DNA of 64,000 nucleotides from Colicola sp016286205 (GCA_016286205.1 JAEESF010000011.1:1-64000), one strand, 5' to 3'; counted from the first letter of the stretch, positions 34,234 to 43,099 are shown. Notes: a model not told the origin generated them from the letters alone. Program-made: numbers and translations.

Positions 34234-35649
34234 ATGAAATTCAGAACTCTAGTTGTATTGGCGCTCGCGGCTGCCGTTCCGGCACTGGCATGCGCTAAGA
34301 AACCAAAGAAAGTAGATGCCGAGCCTGAGGCAAAGAAAACAGTTCAAGAACCTGAGGCAGAACCGGTTATCACCGAGGAATGTGTGATCAATGTGTCGCT
34401 CTTCCACGAGTCGGTGAAGAACAAACAGTACGCAGATGCTTACGAGCCTTGGTGGGAAGTTTATTCTACCTGTCCGAACGCTAACAAGGCCATCTATACC
34501 GATGGTGTTAAGATAGTAGAGGCTCTCTACAAGGCCGCTACCGATGAGAAGGAGAAAGAGCGTTTGGCAAATCTGGCCATTGAGATGCAAGACAAGCGTA
34601 TCCGCTACTTTGGCAATGATCCTAAGTATCCTACCGATTATATCTTGGGCGAAAAGGGTCTGGCTTATCTGACCTTCTTTGGCGATGAGAAGTTGGAAGA
34701 AGCACGCGAATGTCTGCAGAAATCGGTTTCCGGTTTTGGAGTACAAAGCAAGCAACAAGTGTTGGTAAAACTGGTGGATGTTTCGTATGCCCTCTACAAG
34801 AAGGACCCTAACGGACGTGCAGAGCAGTTCATCGCAGATTATGAGTTGTCAAGTTCGCTTCTGGCTGCACAATCAGCCGATCCAAACAACAAGAATGCTG
34901 AATCGGCCGGCAAGCAGAAAGATTATGTAGACAATATCTTCGCTATCTCCGGCGCTGCAGAGTGCTCAAAATTGGACGAGATCTACGCTCAAGTGGTTAA
35001 CGATAACCTCGGTAACCTGGATATGCTGCAGAAGATAGCTAAACTCTATCGTCGTGTTCGTTGCACCGAGAGCGATGTTTACTTCGCTGCTTGCGAGGCT
35101 GCACACAAGTTGCAACCTACTCAGGAGTCTGCTGCAGGCTGTGCTTCGATGAGCGCCAAGAAGGGTGATTACGAAGGTGCTATCCGCTACTATGACCAGG
35201 CTATCAACTTGGCTCAGATTGAGAATGAGATGGAGGATGTGGCTGATTATCAGTACAATGCGGCTGTATATTGCTTCGCTAACCTGAAGCGTTACCCTGC
35301 TGCTCGCCAATATGCGTTGGCTTCGATTGCTACTCTGCAAGACCTTGGTATCAGCAAGGGTCAAGGACGTTGTTACATCATCATTGGTATGGCTTATGCG
35401 GCTAGTCGTCCATACGCAAACGATGCAAAGGGTGCTATCTTGAACAAGACTGTATATTGGGTTGCTGTTGATAAGTTCGTCAAGGCAAAACAGGTAGATC
35501 CGTCTGTCGAGAGTACAGCCAACGAATATATATCTTCCTACAGCCGTTACTATCCGACCAAAGAGGAACGTTTCGACTTGCCGGGTGAGTTCGCGGGTTC
35601 AACCTTCTACGTAGGTGGATGGATTGGTGAGACAACCACAATTCGTTAA
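34234..35649 (+). CDS. secreted TPR-repeat protein
   Basis: This 471-residue protein has a signal peptide (1-19) and a Lys/Glu/Pro-rich linker. Helical repeats follow, of which AAGCASMSAKKGDYEGAIRY and YNAAVYCFANLKRYPAARQY fit the tetratricopeptide pattern. Such proteins scaffold envelope complexes. A Cys at residue 20 (PALACAKK) resembles a lipobox, so it may be a lipoprotein. It lies between an outer-membrane protein and lptC, with only 3 nt before lptC. A role in envelope assembly is inferred. Confidence 0.75.
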   Translation: MKFRTLVVLALAAAVPALACAKKPKKVDAEPEAKKTVQEPEAEPVITEECVINVSLFHESVKNKQYADAYEPWWEVYSTCPNANKAIYTDGVKIVEALYKAATDEKEKERLANLAIEMQDKRIRYFGNDPKYPTDYILGEKGLAYLTFFGDEKLEEARECLQKSVSGFGVQSKQQVLVKLVDVSYALYKKDPNGRAEQFIADYELSSSLLAAQSADPNNKNAESAGKQKDYVDNIFAISGAAECSKLDEIYAQVVNDNLGNLDMLQKIAKLYRRVRCTESDVYFAACEAAHKLQPTQESAAGCASMSAKKGDYEGAIRYYDQAINLAQIENEMEDVADYQYNAAVYCFANLKRYPAARQYALASIATLQDLGISKGQGRCYIIIGMAYAASRPYANDAKGAILNKTVYWVAVDKFVKAKQVDPSVESTANEYISSYSRYYPTKEERFDLPGEFAGSTFYVGGWIGETTTIR

Positions 35650-35652
35650 ATC

Positions 35653-36225
35653 TTGTATACGCACACTTTACATAGTAAATCCTTTGTCATAGCGAGTAGC
35701 CTCGTGTTACTCGCTTTGGCATTTTCTGCATGTCATAAGGAGGAGGCTGAGCAGTCTCCTTATTCCGTTGAAAGGCAACTAATGCCTGTTTTGGCTACGG
35801 ATACGGTCAGTACGTTGATTTCCGATTCTGGTATCACGCGCTATCGTATCGAGGCGGCAGAATGGCTTATCTACGATAAGACAGAACCGCCATTCCAGGA
35901 ATTCCCAAAGGGAATCTATCTGGAGCAGTTCGACCAGAACCTGAATGTACAGGCTTCGTTGCAGGCCGATTATGCTTACTACAACGAGACGATGCAGATT
36001 TGGATTTTGCGAGGTAATGTGCATGCGCTCAATCTCAAAGGCGAGCAATTTGATACGCCTGAACTGATATGGAATCAAACCGAACATCGCGTGTGGTCTG
36101 ATTCGGCTATTCATATTACGCGAGAAACCAGTATTATTGAAGGAGTAGGGTTCGAATCGAATGAGGAGATGAGCAAGTACACCATTCTCAATCCGACTGG
36201 CGTATTCCCTATCCGAGACGAATAA
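35653..36225 (+). CDS. lptC: LPS export protein LptC (lipoprotein form)
   Basis: The start is TTG at 35653; no ATG or GTG further in leaves a full signal peptide. The 190-residue protein has a lipobox LAFSAC at about residue 27. It then has an LptC/OstA-like beta-jellyroll with repeated strands (ASLQADYAYYNETMQIW, LRGNVHALNLKGEQFDTP). LptC passes lipopolysaccharide from the LptBFG transporter to LptA across the periplasm. Bacteroidota versions are often lipoproteins. It starts 3 nt after the TPR gene. Confidence 0.82.
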   Translation: MYTHTLHSKSFVIASSLVLLALAFSACHKEEAEQSPYSVERQLMPVLATDTVSTLISDSGITRYRIEAAEWLIYDKTEPPFQEFPKGIYLEQFDQNLNVQASLQADYAYYNETMQIWILRGNVHALNLKGEQFDTPELIWNQTEHRVWSDSAIHITRETSIIEGVGFESNEEMSKYTILNPTGVFPIRDE

Positions 36226-36236
36226 TATCCAGAGAA

Positions 36237-36977
36237 ATGTTACTACAAGGAAAAACAGCGCTTATCACAGGAGCAGCGCGCGGTATCGGCAAACAAATTG
36301 CGTTGACGTATGCTGCAGAAGGTTGCAATATTGCTTTTACCGATTTGGAACTCAACGACCAAGCCAAAGCAACGCGCGACGAGATAGCCGCGTTGGGTGT
36401 CAAGGTGCAGTTCTATGCTAGCAATGCAGCCGATTTTGAAGCAGCGCATCAGGTAGTAGAATCGGTGGTAAAGGATTTTGGCCAACTCGATATTCTGGTC
36501 AATAACGCAGGCATCACACGCGACACACTACTGATGCGTATGACCGAACAGATGTGGGATCAGGTGATTCAGGTAAACCTGAAGTCTGCCTTCAATTTCA
36601 CGCATGCTGTGACGCTCGTCATGATGCGTCAACGTAGTGGTTCTATTATCTCGCTGAGTTCGGTTGTGGGCATCAACGGTAATGCGGGACAGGCCAATTA
36701 TGCAGCTAGCAAGGCTGGAATTATCGCTTTGACCAAATCGGTGGCTAAGGAACTCGGCAGTCGTGGTATCCGCGCTAATGCCATTGCCCCTGGATTTATC
36801 TTGACTGATATGACTAAGGCGCTCAGCGAAGAAACGCTTAACCAGTTTGTACAACTGATTCCAATGCGTCGTGGCGGTGAGCCGGAAGAGGTGGCTAAGG
36901 TGGCTCTCTTCTTAGCCAGTGATCTCAGTTCGTATGTCTCAGGTCAGGTGATTCAAGTCAATGGAGCCATGGCCTAA
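36237..36977 (+). CDS. fabG: 3-oxoacyl-ACP reductase
   Basis: This 246-residue short-chain dehydrogenase reduces 3-ketoacyl-ACP with NADPH in fatty-acid elongation. Seen are the cofactor loop TGAARGIGKQIA, NNAGITRD and the catalytic triad region (SSVVGINGNAGQANYAASKAG with Ser, Tyr and Lys). The ending YVSGQVIQVNGAMA is typical of FabG. It follows lptC by 11 nt and ends the operon at a strong terminator. Confidence 0.92.
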   Translation: MLLQGKTALITGAARGIGKQIALTYAAEGCNIAFTDLELNDQAKATRDEIAALGVKVQFYASNAADFEAAHQVVESVVKDFGQLDILVNNAGITRDTLLMRMTEQMWDQVIQVNLKSAFNFTHAVTLVMMRQRSGSIISLSSVVGINGNAGQANYAASKAGIIALTKSVAKELGSRGIRANAIAPGFILTDMTKALSEETLNQFVQLIPMRRGGEPEEVAKVALFLASDLSSYVSGQVIQVNGAMA

Positions 36978-36986
36978 AACAAAAAA

Positions 36987-37018
36987 ATCCCTCGCATTGC
37001 TGCGGGGGATTTTCTTTT
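36987..37018 (+). terminator. terminator after fabG
   Basis: ATCCCTCGCA (36987-36996) pairs with TGCGGGGGAT (37001-37010), with one G-T wobble, a TTGC loop and a TTTCTTTT tail. An A-rich run lies on the other side, so it can also serve the convergent amylase operon ending at 37033. Confidence 0.85.
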
Positions 37019-37032
37019 GGTAGCCTACCTTC

Positions 37033-38373
37033 TTATTTGGTCAGTATCTTGTATTCCCAAGGTTTCAAGGTGAATGTTTGGCTAGCGGCCAATTCTTTCG
37101 CCTTGCCACAAATACAGGTGTATTTTCCCTCGTATCCGGTTAGGTCGAGTGTAACCGTTTGTTCCTCGTTGCTCATGTTCATCACGGCAAGCATGGTGTT
37201 GGTGTACCAACGTCCTTCTTTCTGACGTGCGCAAGCGAAGATGTGCTCGTTGTCGGCAGGGATACGAACCATAGGCGCACCTACTTCGGGGCTAAAGATC
37301 GCTTTGTTCTTCTCGCGCAGACTATTCAACTGTTTGTACAAATCTGCCTGTGCATAAGCCTCATCGCGGTCTATTAGGTCTTTCTCGAAGAACTCTAGAC
37401 GATGATGGTTGCCGCTTAGTTGACCGGTGTAGATCATCGGCATGCCGGGCACTACATAGCAGAAGGCTGCAAACAGATTGACTGCATCGCCCATGCGTTC
37501 TTGCTCTGTGCCGTTCCAACTATTCTCGTCGTGATTGCTGATGAAGTTCATACGGATAGCCTCCGGACGAATAGTACTATCTGCTTTGGCGAAATAAGCC
37601 CATAGGTCTTCCACGCCCTTTTTTCCTTGTGCTACATCATTCATGATGTGGTGTAGCGTCCAACCATAGTACATGTCAAATGCACTCTCGGTCAGTTCTT
37701 GTGCTTTGTCCTCATCCTCTGCCAGCGTGAACATATCCGGATGCGTGAGGTGCAGATCTCCCATGGCCCAGTTCCAGAAGTCGGTCGGTACTTCGCCTGC
37801 CACATCGCAGCGGAAACCATCTATACCGATACTGTCCATCCACCAGTGCATCGCTTTCAGCATCTCGGCGCGCATATCCTGATTGTCGTAATTCAGTTTG
37901 CTGATGTCGGTCCAGTCGTATTGTACCATCAGGTTACCCAGACTATCGCGATAGTGCCAACCTTCGTTTTCCGTCCATTCGCTATCCGGAGCCGTGTGGT
38001 TAGCTACCCAGTCCAGTATCACCTTAAATCCCAGACGATGCGCCTCGCTCAGAAAATGCTCGAAGTCCTCGCGTGTGCCGAATTCGGGGTTTATCTGACA
38101 ATAGTCGATAATCGAGTAGTAGCTGCCCAGTGTTCCTTTGCGGGTAATTACGCCAATCGGCTGACATGGCATCACCCAGATGATGTCAATGCCGTTCTTG
38201 CGTAATTCCGGCAGAATGGCTTCAGCGGCCTTGAATGTACCTTCCTCGGTCAGTTGACGGGTGTTCAGTTCATAGATAGTAGCGTCGTAAGCCCAACGTG
38301 GGTGACGCATTTCTTTTTGTGCGCAGCCAACTAGCATCATGGCTGCCATCGCTAACAGAAGAGTCTTTTTCAT
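37033..38373 (-). CDS. GH13 alpha-amylase-family lipoprotein
   Basis: This 446-residue protein has a lipoprotein signal (LVGC at residue 17) and a GH13 barrel. Catalytic regions: nucleophile Asp in DGFRCDVA, acid/base Glu in FTLAEDED, third Asp in FISNHDEN. DWVANHTAP is conserved region I. A C-terminal beta domain follows. It hydrolyses or rearranges alpha-1,4-glucans, probably in the periplasm or facing outward. It follows the second GH13 gene by 26 bp on the same strand. No SusC/SusD pair is beside them. Confidence 0.9.
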   Translation of the reverse strand: MKKTLLLAMAAMMLVGCAQKEMRHPRWAYDATIYELNTRQLTEEGTFKAAEAILPELRKNGIDIIWVMPCQPIGVITRKGTLGSYYSIIDYCQINPEFGTREDFEHFLSEAHRLGFKVILDWVANHTAPDSEWTENEGWHYRDSLGNLMVQYDWTDISKLNYDNQDMRAEMLKAMHWWMDSIGIDGFRCDVAGEVPTDFWNWAMGDLHLTHPDMFTLAEDEDKAQELTESAFDMYYGWTLHHIMNDVAQGKKGVEDLWAYFAKADSTIRPEAIRMNFISNHDENSWNGTEQERMGDAVNLFAAFCYVVPGMPMIYTGQLSGNHHRLEFFEKDLIDRDEAYAQADLYKQLNSLREKNKAIFSPEVGAPMVRIPADNEHIFACARQKEGRWYTNTMLAVMNMSNEEQTVTLDLTGYEGKYTCICGKAKELAASQTFTLKPWEYKILTK

Positions 38374-38399
38374 AAATATTAAATCTGCAATATTAAATT

Positions 38400-40457
38400 T
38401 TAATTATTAATTATCTGATAGGTCATATCTTCGCGATTGATGGTCACGGTCACGCGTTTGCCCAGATAGACACGTTGGAACGATATCTCTTCCGGCGTAC
38501 TCTCCAGCGGGATAAACTCACCGTAGAGTAGGGGCATCGAGTTACGACGCATGTGAATCAGTTCCGCTACTTGTTGCCTCATTCCTTTCTCGTCGTTGTT
38601 CAGGTTCTCAAATCGCATCATGTGGCGGTTGTCCGGGTCATTGCCGCCCACTTCGCCATATTCATCGCCTTGATAAATACACGGCACGCCGGGAAGCGTC
38701 ATGTTCAGTACCTCCAGTAGCATCGCGCGGTCGTAAGCTATAGCCGTGTCACCGATGCCTATCTCTTGCGTCCAACCTTCTTCTTTGCCGTGACAGTAGA
38801 TGTCTATTGCACCGCCTGCTATGCTGGCAAAGCGTATCTGGTCGTGGTTACCGCTGATGTTACCCATCGTGTGGTGCGAACCGTAGGTGTGAAGCGATGT
38901 CAACTCGTTGTTCATCACTTCGTCCATACCTTTCAACCCGCATAGTGCCTCACGTGCTGTGAAATATACGTTGAAGTCGAATTGGGCGTTCAGCATACCC
39001 GTCTTGACGTAACTACCTATTAGTTCAGGACTTCCGTAGGTCTCGCCAATCATCCATATAGGTCTGCCTGGCCAACGGGAAGCTATTTTCTGGCCCAACA
39101 TACGCCAATAGCCTTCTGGTATATGCTTGCACGCATCGTGACGGAATCCGTCCAATTCGTAGGTTTGAAGCCAATAGAGTGCACTGTCGGTCATTGCTTC
39201 GCACACTTCCTCACGCTCCAGGTCCAAGGTCGGGATATGCTTGTCAAACCAGGTCGTCAGACGTGCCTCGTCCCATAGCTCGAAGTTACGCCGCCCATCA
39301 GGCAGAATCGAATCAGTATGCCAGTCTGGATGAGCCTGAAACGTAGGCGAATTGATATGCATATGATTGGCCACATAGTCCAAAATCACATTGATGCCAT
39401 GCGCATGAGCGGTGTCCAGTAGGGCACGCATCTCCTTGTCGGTCGCAAAACGGTCATCTAGTTTGGTCGCAAAAATTGGCCAGTAACCATGATAGCCGCT
39501 GAATTTGGTGTAGGTCTTCGTGCTATCATATTTGTTGCCGTTCGGGAATGGATAAAGTCCCCAAGCATCCCATGGGTTCTGAGTGATTGGGCTGATCCAC
39601 AGAGTGTTAACGCCTAGTTGGTCAAAATAACCATCACTTATTTTCTTGGTCACTCCCGCAATATCACCACCCTGATAATCCACAATATCCAGAACTTCGG
39701 GCGAATTCATCTTCCAGTCGTTCTCCTTGTTACCGTTCTCAAAGCGGTCAATCATTAGCGAGTAGAGTACTTGTGCCTGTTGGTCGTGACGGTTCAGTTG
39801 ACTTGCGTCGGTCACTATCTCGCCATCTTGCAGAGGCAGCAACAGGTCATTGTACAGATTGCTCTCATCCTCAGCAAAAATGCGCAGATACGCACGTCCG
39901 CTCATCGGTTCTCCGCAGAAATCGCGCAATTGTTCTCTCACGGCATCCATGTCTAGCAGCCATGTGCCGTCTTCCTGGCGTTCCCAACTGTTATAACGAA
40001 CAGGTATGTTCTGCACATACGCCACCAGAGTCGGGTTAAGTACCGTATCTACAAAACCCACGCGTAGTTTCTGGTCTTCGTATGCTAGCGAAATCAGACT
40101 TTGCCGAATGGGTTTAGCGGGCAAAACAACGATGGAGAAACTGAAATCGCGATTGTAGAATCCAAGACTTTGTATGCTTCTGTTGCGATTTACTATATCC
40201 ATCTCTCTGACTACTTTGGGACTACCTACCAGATTGATGCAGTCTATTTGGTCGGTAACTAGCCAGTGTATATCTTCCCATAGATTGGTGTCGCCGAATA
40301 GTACGGGCACATAATCCGTCAGCACTATGTGACTTGTGTCGCTCGTCATACGAACGGGCATAATGGGATCTGCTAGGGCTATTTGCTCAGCGATATTCTT
40401 CCGATGGCAACTGATAGCACAAAGGGAAATACATACCAATAAGAATACTTTTTTCAT
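38400..40457 (-). CDS. GH13 alpha-amylase/neopullulanase-type lipoprotein
   Basis: ATG at 40457 (MKKVFLLVC) is chosen because it gives a lipoprotein signal (AISC, residue 16) and follows the promoter. The 685-residue protein has a beta-rich N-terminal domain of about 230 residues, like cyclomaltodextrinase N-terminal domains. The GH13 barrel follows: VILDYVANHMH, DGFRHDACKHI (nucleophile), WMIGETYGS (acid/base), ISGNHDQIR (third Asp). It should cut alpha-glucans or maltodextrins, and the N-domain suggests a neopullulanase or cyclomaltodextrinase type. It is first in a two-gene operon with the 446-residue amylase. Confidence 0.9.
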   Translation of the reverse strand: MKKVFLLVCISLCAISCHRKNIAEQIALADPIMPVRMTSDTSHIVLTDYVPVLFGDTNLWEDIHWLVTDQIDCINLVGSPKVVREMDIVNRNRSIQSLGFYNRDFSFSIVVLPAKPIRQSLISLAYEDQKLRVGFVDTVLNPTLVAYVQNIPVRYNSWERQEDGTWLLDMDAVREQLRDFCGEPMSGRAYLRIFAEDESNLYNDLLLPLQDGEIVTDASQLNRHDQQAQVLYSLMIDRFENGNKENDWKMNSPEVLDIVDYQGGDIAGVTKKISDGYFDQLGVNTLWISPITQNPWDAWGLYPFPNGNKYDSTKTYTKFSGYHGYWPIFATKLDDRFATDKEMRALLDTAHAHGINVILDYVANHMHINSPTFQAHPDWHTDSILPDGRRNFELWDEARLTTWFDKHIPTLDLEREEVCEAMTDSALYWLQTYELDGFRHDACKHIPEGYWRMLGQKIASRWPGRPIWMIGETYGSPELIGSYVKTGMLNAQFDFNVYFTAREALCGLKGMDEVMNNELTSLHTYGSHHTMGNISGNHDQIRFASIAGGAIDIYCHGKEEGWTQEIGIGDTAIAYDRAMLLEVLNMTLPGVPCIYQGDEYGEVGGNDPDNRHMMRFENLNNDEKGMRQQVAELIHMRRNSMPLLYGEFIPLESTPEEISFQRVYLGKRVTVTINREDMTYQIINN

Positions 40458-40467
40458 GGCTTCACAT

Positions 40468-40509
40468 AATTTGCGCTGCAAATTTACAACAAATATTTTA
40501 CATATGCAA
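40468..40509 (-). promoter_or_regulatory. promoter of the GH13 operon, mirrored -7 box
   Basis: Minus strand: TTG (40509-40507, in TTGCATATG), 20 bp, then TAAATTTG (40486-40479). AATTTGC (40468-40474) and GCAAATT (40478-40484) form a perfect 7-bp inverted repeat with spacer GCT. The leader is short, about 15-20 nt. Confidence 0.75.
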
Positions 40510-40536
40510 ATATTTCTCAAAAAACGCATCGTTTTC

Positions 40537-40567
40537 TTGCGTATGTCCAAATCTTTTTGTAATTTTG
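40537..40567 (+). promoter_or_regulatory. plus-strand promoter upstream of the M20 peptidase
   Basis: TTG (40537-40539, in TTGCGTATG), 20 bp, then TAATTTTG (40560-40567). It faces right and leaves a long, gene-free leader of about 330 nt before the peptidase ATG at 40902. Confidence 0.7.
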
Positions 40568-40901
40568 CACCGAACAACAAAATGTACTCTCGTTAAGATT
40601 TTGTCCTATTTTTCCGCGATACGAGAAATATCGAGAAACTCACCTGACAATCACGTGAAGAAATGCCTCGGATGGCATTTCGAGTTTGAGCACCGCGGGT
40701 AGCGGAAGAAGCGAAAACATAGAATGGCGCGACCCTTGCGGTCACGCAGCCGACAGGCTCTAGGGTAGCGACGTACAGGGTAGGAGCGACCGCCTATTTA
40801 TACAATACAAAAACTAAATTTTTATATATACATAGTATATATACTTAATTTACTACCGAGACAATATCGAGACAACTTCGAGAAAAATACAACATACCAA
40901 T
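40568..40901 (+). other. long structured leader of the M20 peptidase gene
   Basis: There is no gene here. The leader holds a hairpin AAATGCC/GGCATTT (40661-40680). A GC-rich middle (about 40680-40795) has several short inverted repeats and two AGGGTAG copies. An AT-rich block follows (40796-40855). TCGAGA-type repeats flank the middle (40621-40641, 40857-40890). The GC-rich part contrasts with the AT-rich edges and may be an inserted repeat element or a regulatory RNA. I cannot assign it. Confidence 0.4.
40857..40890 (+). repeat. CGAGA-type short repeats before the M20 gene
   Basis: CGAGACAATATCGAGACAAC and then TTCGAGAAA form a run of about 10-bp units. A related run, ACGAGAAATATCGAGAAACT, lies at 40621-40640. 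Similar units occur inside the amidase gene (61308-61380) and, in antisense, at the end of cvpA (47785-47830). Confidence 0.5.
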
Positions 40902-42287
40902 ATGACCATTCAAGATTATATTGCCGCCAATCGTGACCGCTTCATCGAGGAGTGGAGTAGTCTGATTCGTATTCCTTCTGTCAGTTGCCAAGAGGAACAC
41001 AAAACTGATATGCTACGTTGTGCCAACCGTTGGCGCGAACTCTTGCTCGAGGCAGGCTGCCAAAACGCGGAGGTCTTGCCGTCCGCAGGCAATCCATTCG
41101 TTTACGCAGAATATTCCCTTCCCTTCAGGGAGGGGCAAGGGGTAGGCTCCATACCAACCGTTTTAATCTACGCTCACTACGATGTGATGCCGGTCGAACC
41201 GTTAGACCAATGGCTTTCCGACCCATGGGAGCCATCTATCCGCGATGGGCGACTCTACGCGCGCGGCGCAGATGATGATAAGGGACAGGCTATGATTCAA
41301 GCGAAAGCCTTTGAGTATATGGTTCGTGCGGGCCAACTTCGCTGCAATGTGAAATTTATCTTCGAGGGAGAAGAAGAAATCGGTTCGCCATCGCTTGAGA
41401 CCTTTATCAGCGAGCATAAGGATTTACTCAAATCCGATATTATTCTGGTCTCCGACACTTCGATGATTGGCAAGGATACGCCTTCTATCACAACCGGTTT
41501 GCGCGGTTTGGCTTACTGGCAAATCGAAGTAGATGGGCCGAATCGCGATTTGCACTCGGGCCATTTTGGCGGAGCGGTCAAGAATCCTATAAATGCTCTC
41601 TGTGAGATGTTGTCAAAGGTGGTTGATAACAATGGACGAATCACTATTCCGCATTTCTACGACGATGTGTTGCCTATTCCTGACGAAGAGCGCAAGATGA
41701 TTGCCCAGATTCCTTTTTCCCAAGAGGCTTACAACCGTGCTATCGATGTGCCTGATGTCTTTGGCGAAACCGGTTATAGCACCTTGGAACGCAATTCCTG
41801 CCGACCGTCGTTCGATGTGTGTGGCATCTGGGGAGGTTATACTGGCGAAGGTAGCAAAACGGTTCTTCCGTCAAAAGCCTTCGCAAAGGTTTCTTGCCGC
41901 TTGGTAGCCAATCAAGATCACGAACGTATCTCGCGCGCGTTCATTGATTATATGCAAGCGCTCGCACCCACGGGCGTGCGTGTGAAAGTGATGCCGATGC
42001 ACGGAGGACAAGGATACGTCTGCCCGATTGATATTCCCGCATACAAGGCCGCAGAGCAAGGCTTCACACTCGCTTTCGGCAAACGACCATTGGCGGCGCG
42101 ACGCGGAGGAAGTATTCCTATCATCTCTTCTTTCGAACAGATTCTGGGCTGCAAAACCATACTGATGGGATTCGGACTCGAGCAAAATGCCATTCACTCG
42201 CCTAACGAATCAATGGACCTCGAGGTCTGGGAAAAAGGAATCATTGCTGTTACCGAATTTTATAAGGCTTATGCCTCTAACCACTAA
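40902..42287 (+). CDS. M20-family metallo-dipeptidase
   Basis: This 461-residue cytoplasmic peptidase of the CNDP/PepV-like M20 group has all zinc and catalytic residues in motifs. These are IYAHYDVMP (His, Asp), RGADDDKGQ (bridging Asp), FEGEEEIGSP (catalytic Glu), VSDTSMIG (Asp) and NAIHSPNE (His). A dimerisation lid domain sits in the middle (about 200-320). It releases amino acids from dipeptides. A 36-bp repeat at 41114-41149 is inserted in frame just before the first zinc motif. The DUF2520 gene follows after 6 nt. Confidence 0.9.
   Translation: MTIQDYIAANRDRFIEEWSSLIRIPSVSCQEEHKTDMLRCANRWRELLLEAGCQNAEVLPSAGNPFVYAEYSLPFREGQGVGSIPTVLIYAHYDVMPVEPLDQWLSDPWEPSIRDGRLYARGADDDKGQAMIQAKAFEYMVRAGQLRCNVKFIFEGEEEIGSPSLETFISEHKDLLKSDIILVSDTSMIGKDTPSITTGLRGLAYWQIEVDGPNRDLHSGHFGGAVKNPINALCEMLSKVVDNNGRITIPHFYDDVLPIPDEERKMIAQIPFSQEAYNRAIDVPDVFGETGYSTLERNSCRPSFDVCGIWGGYTGEGSKTVLPSKAFAKVSCRLVANQDHERISRAFIDYMQALAPTGVRVKVMPMHGGQGYVCPIDIPAYKAAEQGFTLAFGKRPLAARRGGSIPIISSFEQILGCKTILMGFGLEQNAIHSPNESMDLEVWEKGIIAVTEFYKAYASNH
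41114..41149 (+). repeat. 36-bp intragenic repeat, copy in the M20 peptidase gene
   Basis: The stretch is close to identical to 26154-26186 in fbp, differing by single-base gaps that sum to three and by two substitutions. Here it is read on the other strand and encodes LPFREGQGVGS in a loop before YAHYDVMP. Both insertions keep the frame. Confidence 0.6.
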
Positions 42288-42293
42288 CCCCTC

Positions 42294-43016
42294 ATGAAAA
42301 TCGTCATTCTAGGAGCAGGTAGCGTAGGAACCAACCTGCATCACGCTTTTGAACTGAAAAATATCCACACGGAACTGGTGCATGCGCGCCCACTAACCGC
42401 TAATCCGCAAACCACTCCGCCAATCCCATCTGCGGACGTTTATATTTATGCGATTGCCGATAATGCGTTGCGTGAAGTAGTTGCGCGAGTCAATGCGCCT
42501 AAGGCTTTGCACCTCCATACTTCAGGTACAATGCCGATAGATGTTTTTGGAGCCGATAAACCGCATGCGGGAGTGTTGTATTTCTTCCAAAGTTTTAGCC
42601 GTACTTCGCTTATCGACGACTGGAGTGGCATTCCCGCTTTCATTGAAGGACGCAACATCGATGACATCGCAGCTATCTATTCCTTGGCACAGAACTTGAC
42701 CAGTCGGATATACGAGTGTCCGCAACGTGACCGCGAACGATTGCATGTGGCGGGAGTTTTTGCCAACAACTTCTCCAATCTGATGTATCGCATGGCTGCA
42801 GATATTCTCCGTGACACACAGATTCCTTTCGCTGCTCTGTTGCCTCTCATCGACCAAACTGCCGCTAAGGTGCACACGCTCACACCTCGTGAGGCGCAGA
42901 CTGGTCCCGCCCAACGTGGTGACACCGAAGTCATAGCCCATCATCTGCAACTCCTCCGCACGCCTGAAGAGAAAGCCGTCTATCAACTCCTTTCCGATTT
43001 GCTACAAAAAAAATAG
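42294..43016 (+). CDS. Rossmann-like DUF2520 protein
   Basis: This 240-residue protein has an N-terminal Rossmann NADP-binding fold (VILGAGSVGTNL) and an all-helical C-terminal DUF2520 domain. The latter is recognised by HVAGVFANNFSNLMYRMA and the ending region with AQTGPAQRGD. The family resembles 6-phosphogluconate and ketopantoate dehydrogenases, but its substrate is unknown. It is probably co-transcribed with the peptidase, 6 nt upstream, and ends at a terminator that overlaps its stop. Confidence 0.85.
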   Translation: MKIVILGAGSVGTNLHHAFELKNIHTELVHARPLTANPQTTPPIPSADVYIYAIADNALREVVARVNAPKALHLHTSGTMPIDVFGADKPHAGVLYFFQSFSRTSLIDDWSGIPAFIEGRNIDDIAAIYSLAQNLTSRIYECPQRDRERLHVAGVFANNFSNLMYRMAADILRDTQIPFAALLPLIDQTAAKVHTLTPREAQTGPAQRGDTEVIAHHLQLLRTPEEKAVYQLLSDLLQKK

Positions 43017-43039
43017 AGCCCGAAAGGACTCTTTTTTTT
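43015..43039 (+). terminator. terminator after the DUF2520 gene
   Basis: AGAGCCC (43015-43021) pairs with GGACTCT (43026-43032) across a GAAA tetraloop with one C-A mismatch. Eight T end the structure. The stem begins inside the stop codon. A sigma-54 site begins 8 bp later. Confidence 0.8.
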
Positions 43040-43046
43040 GCTCTCA

Positions 43047-43062
43047 TGGCACGTTTTTTGCT
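43047..43062 (+). promoter_or_regulatory. sigma-54 promoter of the FGE-like gene
   Basis: TGGCACG, TTTT, TTGCT matches the RpoN consensus, with GG at 43048 and GC at 43060, 12 bp apart. It sits between the terminator of the previous operon and ATG 43100, and no -33/-7 promoter is visible. The start should be near 43072. Confidence 0.7.
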
Positions 43063-43099
43063 GAGTAACTGAGTGCATGTTTTTCATGCGTTCACTACT

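Noticed and set aside
37033..40457. Starch-utilisation (Sus-type) locus
   Set aside because: Two GH13 lipoproteins are present, but no SusC/SusD pair or dedicated regulator is adjacent, so I call only a two-gene amylase operon.
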